Shown here: piece after piece, positions 7,580-13,989 of the stretch
Position numbering within the stretch: position 1 is the stretch's first letter
Layout of the letters: each line of letters starts with the position of its first letter
Assembly (NCBI GenBank): GCA_021736505.1
Contig: JAIPFU010000010.1
Coordinates: 1-24,857, forward strand
Direction of reading: 5' to 3'
DNA from: Spirochaetia bacterium
GTDB lineage: Bacteria > Spirochaetota > Spirochaetia > PWKH01
DNA length: 24,857 nt
The notes under the pieces: model-generated
What the model saw: only the letters and a program-made list of their open reading frames with translations
The model's database searches: none
What the model was told of the DNA's origin: nothing
Translations under genes and position numbers: made by a program

Positions 7580-8704
7580 TTACTCTTCCCGCCGTAAAAG
7601 TTCCTGAAACAGTCCTGTAAAGAAGATCCTGTTATCTGCGCAGGTGTAATCCTTCCTGCAGCCCATGCGGCTGAAGGTTTTCATGAAGCGCAGATAATAT
7701 GCCGGATTATCCGAAGGCGGCTCCCCCTTGTTCCAGTTCCAGGTCTCCTCCTGCAGATCAACCACGTGGATTCCGCAGTCCCTAAGTTTCCTGCCATGGG
7801 GAATTCCTGCATTCCTCACCATGGATAAGGATTTCTCAAAAATCATCGGCGACATCACCGCGGATCCCACGGAGAGATAGACTCCACCCTCAAGTCCCTG
7901 TACGCTGTTTACATAGGAGAGAAAATCTCTGTCCGCAGTGCGGCCTATTACAGCTCCTCGGTTAGCCGGGTGAGTATATATAATATCATGCCCTATCATG
8001 GGGTGACTCGTGAAAGGAACACCTCTGCTGTAAGCAGTCGCCTGGACACTTGTATCCGGAGCTGTATGCTTGATATGCAGAAAGCCTGAAGGAATTTCGA
8101 GGGTTTCAAGCACTTCCAGGAGATCCGCTGCGGCAGCTTTTTTCCACAAGGGCAGACCTGATTCCTCACCTGTACCGTAGATTATCTCCTTGAGGTCTTC
8201 CCGCTCCGGAATTTCCAATCCGTCATAACTGATCATAGCTCCAACGGATTCGCCATACCCCAGCCCTTCATAAGCACCGACAGCCAGAGCTAAATTAATA
8301 TAAAGACCTGTCTCATCCCATGTTCCGAATTTTCCTTCCTGGACATTCGTCCTGACATCTTCGCTGCTCTCTCCCTGGTAGGCGAACTCCCAGTCGTGAA
8401 TTACGCTGGCGCCGTTGGAAGCGAGATGAGTGAACCAGCCGCGTTCAGCAAAGGCAGCCAGGACTCCTCCAAGGCCATTTTTAATGGTATGCGCTCCAAA
8501 TGCACAGATAACAGAGGCCCCATTCTTATGCGCCCCACGTATTTCATCGGCTATCAGGGATATCCGTTTCTGCAGATGCCGGTCGATGTGCTCCACAGGA
8601 GCATAGGGGTCAATTTGCGACTGTCGGATATCAAGCTTGTTCATCCGGTCCTTCAAGGGGTGGGGATGCAGTTCTTTTCTGTTAAAAAGATGTTCTCGTA
8701 TCAT
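7580..8704 (-). CDS. conserved protein of unknown function, faintly deoxyhypusine-synthase-like
   Basis: A 374-residue soluble protein without signal peptide or membrane segment. I cannot assign a function. The N-terminal third contains I-C-A-F-G-A-H-T-I-K-N-G-L-G, then L-A-S-N-G-A-S-V-I-H-D-W-E-F-A and S-S-E-D-V-x-x-N-V-Q-E-G-K-F-G. This resembles, from memory, a bacterial family sometimes annotated as deoxyhypusine-synthase-related, with a possible Rossmann-like NAD-binding core; that is weak evidence. Further on are H-T-A-P-D-T-S-V-Q-A-T and G-L-E-G-G-V-Y-L-S-V-G-S-A-V-M-S-P. The start at 8704 makes a 4-bp ATGA overlap with the stop of the kinase-phosphatase gene and has AGGGTGG 5 bases upstream. 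A GTG six codons upstream is less likely. Tight coupling to that gene suggests action in the same step or on its product. Eukaryal-type hypusine formation seems unlikely in a sugar operon. Confidence 0.85.
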   Translation of the reverse strand: MIREHLFNRKELHPHPLKDRMNKLDIRQSQIDPYAPVEHIDRHLQKRISLIADEIRGAHKNGASVICAFGAHTIKNGLGGVLAAFAERGWFTHLASNGASVIHDWEFAYQGESSEDVRTNVQEGKFGTWDETGLYINLALAVGAYEGLGYGESVGAMISYDGLEIPEREDLKEIIYGTGEESGLPLWKKAAAADLLEVLETLEIPSGFLHIKHTAPDTSVQATAYSRGVPFTSHPMIGHDIIYTHPANRGAVIGRTADRDFLSYVNSVQGLEGGVYLSVGSAVMSPMIFEKSLSMVRNAGIPHGRKLRDCGIHVVDLQEETWNWNKGEPPSDNPAYYLRFMKTFSRMGCRKDYTCADNRIFFTGLFQELLRREE

Positions 8705-10749
8705 GATATCCACCCTATCCACTGGGATACGAGTTCTATACAGGAGAAATCCGGAATAAGCAGATCCGCACCGGCTAGAACCAGGCGCTCCCGTTTCGCC
8801 TCATTCCTGCCGAAGCGCTGTCGCTCATCACTCAGCATGCCCACGGCGACCATACCATGCTTACGCGCCTCACGGATTTCCACAGGACCATCTCCAAAAA
8901 CTGCACAACGTTCAGCAGCGGCGTCAGGACGCTCCTCGATTTTTTCCAATATCCCCTTCATAACCATCTGCTTGGGATCCCGGCTTACATCTCCCACTGA
9001 TCCGTAGATTCCCCCGTTAAAATAGTCGGCATATCCCAACAGGGCGGCCTCTTTGCGGACATCTTCCTGGTCTGTGCCGCTGGCAAGATACAGGGTTACT
9101 CCCTTCTCCCGCAGGGTCCTCAGGAAATCGACAGCCCCCTTCATAGTGACATCCTCCAGGGATAGCTGGCCGGACTGAAACCGCTCCGTCTTTTTATGTA
9201 CGTTTTTCATGAGCATTTCATTATAGATGTTTTTGTATTCCGCGGGGGACAGGATTTCGTTTCGAGGTATGAAGCCGCTTTCCTGTATCAGGTCAACTAA
9301 CTCATACATCTGAATAAGCGTCTGTACTCCTGTGGTTTTGCTTATCAGTTGATCAGCCTTAAGTTCAATTTCTTTGAGAAGCTCAGAAGAGAGATTCGAA
9401 TAGGCGCTCCCTGCAATACTCATGACCATCATCCGTTTCATCACCTCTTCCCAGCCTTGACGGAGTGTGGAAATTGTGCCGTCATGATCAAAGACAGCGG
9501 CTGCAGGATATGCATGGTCAAAACTTCCCTCAAGGGAGCTGCGGATCACTTCAATATCTGTTTCTGGAAGGAGTTCTGCCAACCGTTTGTCCCGTGCAAG
9601 TTCCGGATTGTACCGATAGTCCCCCCGTTCATGAATCTCAAGCACTTCATCAATGGTGGGGTGGCCCGTTTCATACAGGGTCTGGACGCTCACGCCTGCT
9701 GTCTCATTTCCGACTTCAGCAGCTTCACCCAGAGAAGCCCCTGCTGCCAGGGCCATGGCCAAACCGGCAATAAAGGCATCCCCCGCTCCCACGGCATCAA
9801 TGGATTTAATAATATGCAGTCCCAGCACGGTGTGCATGGTTTCTCCGTCATAGCTTACAGCTCCATCTTCTCCCCTGGTAATAACGACGGGCTCTCTCCA
9901 ATGGTCATGCAGCCAAAGCAGCAGATCACTGTCATGTATGTTCCTGATTTTCTGTGCCGATGCTTCCTTATCTGTTGCGTTCCCTTCAGCTTTTCCATCC
10001 TGCTGATACTTTCCATCCTGCTGATACTTTCCATCCTGCTGATACTTTCCATCCTGCTGATTTCCATCCTGCTGATGGTTCCCAAGCAGTTGATGATAGG
10101 AGGCGTATAATTCCCGGGCTTCATGATTGTTCAGTTTGTGGATAGTGTGGGTATAGACATCCTGCAGCTTCCTGCTGTCCGTCAGCCACAATTCCCTGTT
10201 TCCGGAAGCTCTCATTACTTCATTAAGACTCTTCTGGAAGTACGGATTATGCAGCCCCTGCAGAACCTGTTCATTTATAATAATGATATCATAGGCATGA
10301 ATATTCCTTTTCAGTTCCAGAATCAAGGAATCTATCGTGTTCGCATCAGGGGTATTGTAATTGCCGATATCATAGCGAGGGAGTTCATTATCCTTATCAT
10401 ATACCTTGTGATATACATGGGTCAGCCAGCCCTCTTCCTGTACAAACATGCCTTTCGTGCGGATCTGCTCCTGCAGCAGCAGCTCACGAACTATCATACC
10501 GAAATAATCACTCCCGATGATACCATAGATATCCACCCTTCCTGCACCAAGCCGTTTGCAGTTAACGGCAACATTGCCAGCGCCTCCGAGTTCATGCTTG
10601 AATGCACTCACCGCATTGGTTTTGAGACCGGTTTCTACTGATACTTCCGTATTGTCATTATGTATAAAATAGTAGGTATCCAGGCAAATGTCGCCAATTA
10701 CGGCAATAACTGCGTTCTTATTATGCGATAGTATCGTTTGTAGATCCAT
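8701..10749 (-). CDS. fused PfkB-family sugar kinase and HAD phosphatase
   Basis: A 682-residue cytosolic two-domain protein. Residues about 8-370 are a PfkB/ribokinase-fold kinase of the HldE N-terminal kind: G-D-I-C-L-D, L-G-G-A-G-N-V-A-V-N (about 50-60), and the catalytic D-A-V-G-A-G-D-A-F with its Asp near 324. Residues about 415-680 are a HAD hydrolase: V-F-D-H-D-G-T with nucleophile Asp near 421, L-A-S-G-T motif II, a Lys in D-P-K-Q-M, and F-G-D-G-P-V-E-I in motif IV. The kinase is interrupted by a Gln/Asp/Gly/Lys/Tyr repeat at about 223-251. The start at 10749 has AGGAG 5 bases upstream; an ATG six codons earlier has none. It is the first gene of the operon. With the GmhA-like isomerase it recalls the GmhA-HldE-GmhB steps on heptose phosphates, but the nucleotidyltransferase domain of HldE is missing. 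The true substrate is unknown. Confidence 0.9.
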   Translation of the reverse strand: MDLQTILSHNKNAVIAVIGDICLDTYYFIHNDNTEVSVETGLKTNAVSAFKHELGGAGNVAVNCKRLGAGRVDIYGIIGSDYFGMIVRELLLQEQIRTKGMFVQEEGWLTHVYHKVYDKDNELPRYDIGNYNTPDANTIDSLILELKRNIHAYDIIIINEQVLQGLHNPYFQKSLNEVMRASGNRELWLTDSRKLQDVYTHTIHKLNNHEARELYASYHQLLGNHQQDGNQQDGKYQQDGKYQQDGKYQQDGKAEGNATDKEASAQKIRNIHDSDLLLWLHDHWREPVVITRGEDGAVSYDGETMHTVLGLHIIKSIDAVGAGDAFIAGLAMALAAGASLGEAAEVGNETAGVSVQTLYETGHPTIDEVLEIHERGDYRYNPELARDKRLAELLPETDIEVIRSSLEGSFDHAYPAAAVFDHDGTISTLRQGWEEVMKRMMVMSIAGSAYSNLSSELLKEIELKADQLISKTTGVQTLIQMYELVDLIQESGFIPRNEILSPAEYKNIYNEMLMKNVHKKTERFQSGQLSLEDVTMKGAVDFLRTLREKGVTLYLASGTDQEDVRKEAALLGYADYFNGGIYGSVGDVSRDPKQMVMKGILEKIEERPDAAAERCAVFGDGPVEIREARKHGMVAVGMLSDERQRFGRNEAKRERLVLAGADLLIPDFSCIELVSQWIGWIS
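9995..10081. repeat. 18-bp coding tandem repeat (Q-Q-D-G-K-Y units)
   Basis: Exact 18-bp units CCATCCTGCTGATACTTT lie at 9995-10012, 10013-10030 and 10031-10048. A 15-bp shortened copy (10049-10063) and a diverged copy follow. On the minus strand they encode Q-Q-D-G-K-Y repeats inserted in the PfkB kinase domain. All length changes so far are multiples of three. The insert falls before the catalytic part and is hydrophilic, so it is probably a surface loop whose length can change by slippage without breaking the frame. Confidence 0.93.
10620..10636. promoter_or_regulatory. operator-like sequence inside the kinase-phosphatase gene
   Basis: TTTTGAGACCGGTT (10620-10633) is identical over 14 bases to the operator at 10845-10863. 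The dyad TGAGACCGGTTTCT (10623-10636) is in fact closer to a perfect palindrome than that site. It lies 226 bp from it, inside the coding sequence, like an auxiliary lac operator used for looping. Coding chance is possible. Confidence 0.45.
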
Positions 10750-10844
10750 GCTGTCTCCTATATGCATTTGGATACAAAAATGATTGATATTACGGGACTG
10801 CTAGTAAAAACCAAACAGCTTGAATGTACCGCTCTATCATGGTA

Positions 10845-10863
10845 TTTTTGAGACCGGTTACAT
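10845..10863. promoter_or_regulatory. LacI-family operator O1
   Basis: TTTTTGAGACCGGTTACAT matches the site at 11121-11139 in 18 of 19 positions. The core TGAGACCGGTTACA is a dyad around a central CG, the form typical of LacI/GalR operators. It covers the predicted transcription start of the minus operon (about 10861), the position expected for repression. Confidence 0.8.
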
Positions 10864-10867
10864 TATT

Positions 10868-10896
10868 ATAGTACGGCAGGAGGTCCAAATTGTCAA
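10868..10896 (-). promoter_or_regulatory. promoter of the minus-strand sugar operon
   Basis: The minus strand reads a consensus TTGACA (plus 10891-10896), a 17-bp spacer and TACTAT (plus 10868-10873), with a TATAAT three bases further on. The start is predicted near 10861. The LacI-type operator begins at once downstream, so a bound repressor would block initiation. Confidence 0.85.
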
Positions 10897-11120
10897 CAGA
10901 ATAGCGACGATAATTCTTGAAGCTTCAGCATTGCTTTTTTTACTAAAGTTATACATGCATAACATATATTTTCGATTAATTCATTTATTATCATACATAT
11001 AACTGCACTATTCCCTTATTGCTTTTTCTAGAATATCAGGGTACTATATGAATCACAGGCTAAGATGTTTATTCAGGCTCAGACATTATCCTAAAGGAAT
11101 ACAGAGAAAATATTGTATCG

Positions 11121-11139
11121 TTTTTGATACCGGTTACAT
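11121..11139. promoter_or_regulatory. LacI-family operator O2
   Basis: TTTTTGATACCGGTTACAT is the second copy of the operator, 66 bp before the lacI-type start codon and 276 bp from O1. The position suggests autoregulation of the repressor gene and possible looping with O1. Confidence 0.8.
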
Positions 11140-11204
11140 ACATGTATACAGAAAAAAAATGTAACTAGAATTCAGCATGTATTTCATCTGCAGAGGTTTT
11201 TTAC

Positions 11205-12194
11205 ATGAAAAAAGTTACCATTAAAGACATAGCCGTGGAAGCAAATGTCTCAAAAGCCACTGTTTCACGAGTCCTTTCCCACCCGGAACAGGTTAATGTA
11301 AAGACCCGCAGAAACATACTGGATATCATGGATAAGCACTCATATATCCCCAATCAGCTAGCCCAGGGCTTAGCAGGGACACTTACCAGAACGGTGGGGG
11401 TCGTTATTGATGAGCTTTCAAACTTTTTCTTTATTGAAATTGCAGAAGGGGTGGATCGAATCCTCAGTTCCAATCAGTACTCCATGCAGCTGTCCAGTTC
11501 CCGCTGGATCCAGGAACGGGAAACAGATATTGTCCGCTCCCTGATCAGCAGCCGTGTAGACGGTGTACTCTTGGCTCCGGTAGCTCCGGAATCGGCATCA
11601 ATCCAGCTGCTGAAAAAATCAGGCACCCCTTTTGTCATCATGAACTGCATCCCGGAAGATCCATCCCTTGCCTATGTTTCCTGCGATAATATTGCCGGAG
11701 GACGCCTGGCGGCTCAGTATGTTAATACACACCCCCGAGAACAGACCATCATGGTAACTGGCTACCACCATCAATCCCTTCAGGACCGGATAAACGGCTT
11801 TTCTCAGGAATACAGCAATGCTGCGGAACTGAAACATTATCCCAATATCCGTACCTTTGAAGACGGATATGAGCTTATTCCCATTCTTCTGAACCGAGAT
11901 AGTATTGACCGAAGAAAAACCACCCTCTTTGTAACTAACGACAATGTGGCCATAGGCATTATTCAAGCTCTCCTGGAACGGGGCATATCAATACCACAGC
12001 AGGTTTCAGTTATCGGCTATGATAATATACGGCTGTCAAATCTCTCCCGAATACCCTTAAGCACCGTTTCACAGTCTATCAGGGATATGGGCCGCATTGC
12101 CGCTCTTGAGCTCATGGAAATGATCAAAGATCCTTCCCGAAAGCCGCCTCAGCATTTAATAAAACCTGAACTGGTGGTCCGCAAATCCAGTTGA
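11205..12194 (+). CDS. LacI/GalR-family transcriptional regulator
   Basis: A 329-residue cytosolic repressor-type regulator. Residues 3-56 form the LacI helix-turn-helix and hinge: T-I-K-D-I-A, A-N-V-S-K-A-T-V-S-R-V-L, and Y-I-P-N-Q-L-A-Q-G-L. The rest is a periplasmic-binding-protein-like effector domain, starting V-G-V-V-I-D-E-L-S-N and including D-G-V-L-L-A-P-V, F-V-T-N-D-N-V-A-I-G and V-I-G-Y-D-N. The length is normal. It is divergent from the kinase-phosphatase-led operon. Two LacI-type operators in the shared intergenic region make it the likely regulator of that operon and of itself. By family knowledge a sugar or sugar phosphate from the pathway would release it. The GH13 gene follows 157 bp downstream and may be under the same control. 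Confidence 0.95.
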   Translation: MKKVTIKDIAVEANVSKATVSRVLSHPEQVNVKTRRNILDIMDKHSYIPNQLAQGLAGTLTRTVGVVIDELSNFFFIEIAEGVDRILSSNQYSMQLSSSRWIQERETDIVRSLISSRVDGVLLAPVAPESASIQLLKKSGTPFVIMNCIPEDPSLAYVSCDNIAGGRLAAQYVNTHPREQTIMVTGYHHQSLQDRINGFSQEYSNAAELKHYPNIRTFEDGYELIPILLNRDSIDRRKTTLFVTNDNVAIGIIQALLERGISIPQQVSVIGYDNIRLSNLSRIPLSTVSQSIRDMGRIAALELMEMIKDPSRKPPQHLIKPELVVRKSS

Positions 12195-12216
12195 GTGCTG
12201 TTTTAGGCTAGGCTGC

Positions 12217-12258
12217 ACTATACTGCCCTAGACTATACTGCAGCACTGCGCCGTGCTG
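12217..12258. repeat. direct repeat and small hairpin after the lacI-type gene
   Basis: ACTATACTGC occurs at 12217-12226 and 12232-12241. CAGCAC (12241-12246) pairs with GTGCTG (12253-12258) around a 6-nt loop. No T-run follows, so it is a poor intrinsic terminator. Confidence 0.5.
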
Positions 12259-12351
12259 ATCTGTACTCAGCTGTGCTTGCAGAGTGTCCGTGAAAAGTAT
12301 ATGATGAGCCCCGAAATCCACTTTTCCCGCACTACATAGACAGCAGCAGGG

Positions 12352-13824
12352 ATGCACAAGGGGGCGGAATTGTCACAAGCCTGGTACGAAAAAGCAGTAT
12401 TTTACCACATCTATCCCCTCGGTTTCTGCGGGGCTCCTGAAAAGAACGACTTCACCTCGCCTCCTGAACCGCGGCTGAAAAAAATCATCCAGTGGATTCC
12501 TCACATGAAGCACCTGGGCATTACTGCCCTCTATCTCGGCCCGGTCTTTGAGTCTGCTAGCCACGGCTATGATACAAGTGACTACTTCACCGTGGACCGT
12601 AGGCTGGGAACAGCCGAAACGCTGCGCGAAGTCATCAGCAAGCTCCATGAAAATGATATTCGAGTAATCCTGGACGGAGTGTTCAACCATGTGGGCAGAG
12701 ATTTTTTTGCCTTCACCGACCTCCTTCATCAGCAGCAGAACTCTATGTTCCGTGAATGGTTTAAGGACATTGATTTCAGCCGGAAAAGTCCCCTGGGGGA
12801 CCCTTTTTCGTATCAGGGCTGGCAGGGTCATATGGAGCTGGTTAAGTTGAACGGTGCTTACAGCTATGTGCAGGAGCATCTTTTCTCGGCCATACGCATG
12901 TGGAAGGAGACCTTTGAGATTGACGGGCTGCGTCTGGACGCTGCGGATGAACTGCACGATGAGTTCATACTGAACCTATCCCACTTTGCAAAGGAGTTGA
13001 AAGAGGATTTCTGGCTCATGGGTGAGCTTATCCACGGCGATTACACAAAACTGCTGGGACCGGATAAACTGGATTCCCTAACCAATTATGAATGCTGGAA
13101 GGGACTCTACTCCAGTCATAACGATGGGAATTATTTTGAAATTGCTCATTCTCTGAAACGTCTGTTCAATCCTAGCGATGGGCTCTGCAGGGATGTGCAG
13201 CTCTACAACTTTGCTGATAATCACGATGTGAACCGCGTCGCTTCGCTGCTGCATGATCAGCGACACCTATACCCTCTCCACCTCCTGCTTTTTACCATGC
13301 CCGGAATTCCGTCCATCTATTACGGGAGTGAATGGGGTATACAGGGAAGGCGAAGCAGCACCAGCGATGCCCCGCTGCGCCCTGAACTGGAACTCCCGGA
13401 ACTTGAAAAAGTCCCAGAAAATGGAGAGGTGCGGGATTTGTATCCGCACCGAGACCTTGCAGAAGCAGTCAGCATATTCTCACAGCTCAGGGAGCAGCTT
13501 CCGGCTCTGCAGATCGGTAAATATAAGCAAGTGTATGTTGCCTCTCAGCAGTTCGCTTTCCTGCGCTTCCTTGAACAAGGGGGAAATGCTGTTCTCATAG
13601 CTGTTAATGCAGAAGAGAAGCCGGCGGAAATCACCTTGGACGTATTTGCCATTTCCGAAATCTGTTCTGCTGAACAGTCTAATTCTGGAACACAGCTGGA
13701 AAGTATTTCCTTAAGGGATCTTCTCAATCCTGAATTTTCCCCTGCCCAATACAATCTGAAAGAGAATACCGTATCACTGATAATCCCCGGAAATTGGGGA
13801 TGCATGTTTGAAATTACTTGTTAA
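12352..13824 (+). CDS. GH13 alpha-amylase-family enzyme, cytoplasmic
   Basis: A 490-residue (beta/alpha)8 glycoside hydrolase or transglycosylase of family GH13 without signal peptide, so it acts on imported alpha-glucans or alpha-glucosides. All four signature regions are visible: D-G-V-F-N-H-V-G, G-L-R-L-D-A-A-D-E-L with nucleophile Asp196, G-E-L-I-H-G with acid/base Glu225, and F-A-D-N-H-D with Asp292 (numbered from the ATG). M-P-G-I-P-S-I-Y-Y-G-S-E-W-G follows. The C-terminal beta domain is short and ordinary. The best guess is a neopullulanase, cyclomaltodextrinase or alpha-glucosidase type; I cannot choose. The ATG at 12352 has AGGG directly against it with no spacing. A TTG at 12370 has AAGGGGGCGG upstream at a usable distance, so translation may begin there. 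It lies downstream of the lacI-type gene, on the same strand. Confidence 0.92.
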   Translation: MHKGAELSQAWYEKAVFYHIYPLGFCGAPEKNDFTSPPEPRLKKIIQWIPHMKHLGITALYLGPVFESASHGYDTSDYFTVDRRLGTAETLREVISKLHENDIRVILDGVFNHVGRDFFAFTDLLHQQQNSMFREWFKDIDFSRKSPLGDPFSYQGWQGHMELVKLNGAYSYVQEHLFSAIRMWKETFEIDGLRLDAADELHDEFILNLSHFAKELKEDFWLMGELIHGDYTKLLGPDKLDSLTNYECWKGLYSSHNDGNYFEIAHSLKRLFNPSDGLCRDVQLYNFADNHDVNRVASLLHDQRHLYPLHLLLFTMPGIPSIYYGSEWGIQGRRSSTSDAPLRPELELPELEKVPENGEVRDLYPHRDLAEAVSIFSQLREQLPALQIGKYKQVYVASQQFAFLRFLEQGGNAVLIAVNAEEKPAEITLDVFAISEICSAEQSNSGTQLESISLRDLLNPEFSPAQYNLKENTVSLIIPGNWGCMFEITC

Positions 13825-13952
13825 GCATGCAGTAAGCAGGTACTTCGGCGGCATTTTTGTCAAGCACGTATCTCAACTTCGAACTTTTTACCCCTTGGTA
13901 TTCTACGTCCCTTAGTATGTTAAAAAAATCCAGTCATAAGTACAAATTGTCC

Positions 13953-13981
13953 TTATCATCAGAATCATCATCTGATATAAT
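13953..13981 (+). promoter_or_regulatory. promoter of the SBP-AraC regulator gene
   Basis: TTATCA (13953-13958), a 17-bp spacer and a consensus TATAAT (13976-13981) lie just before the gene. The -10 box ends 8 bases before the ATG at 13990, so the transcript should begin at or within a base or two of the start codon. Confidence 0.7.
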
Positions 13982-13989
13982 TACAGACC

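Larger units (their letters stand above)
10750..11204. other. divergent control region between the sugar operon and lacI-type gene
   Basis: A 455-bp stretch without a gene. It holds the minus-operon promoter (10868-10896), two operators (10845-10863 and 11121-11139), and a very AT-rich block at about 10925-11000. The inverted repeat GTATC/GATAC (11115-11130) overlaps the second operator. For the rightward gene I see only weak promoter candidates: TTGATA (11124-11129) with TATACA (11145-11150) at 15 bp spacing overlaps the second operator. The ribosome binding site of the lacI-type gene is AGAGG, about 8 bases before its ATG. Confidence 0.7.

Noticed and set aside
9855..10145. Open frames antisense to or shifted from the kinase repeat (for example H-P-A-D-T-F repeats)
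   Set aside because: Repeats whose unit is a multiple of three keep all frames open; these are by-products of the 18-bp array in the real gene.
6090..13921. Shared 11-mer CTTAGTATGTT at 6090-6100 and 13911-13921
   Set aside because: Short, opposite orientation relative to the downstream genes, and no dyad; chance is sufficient.
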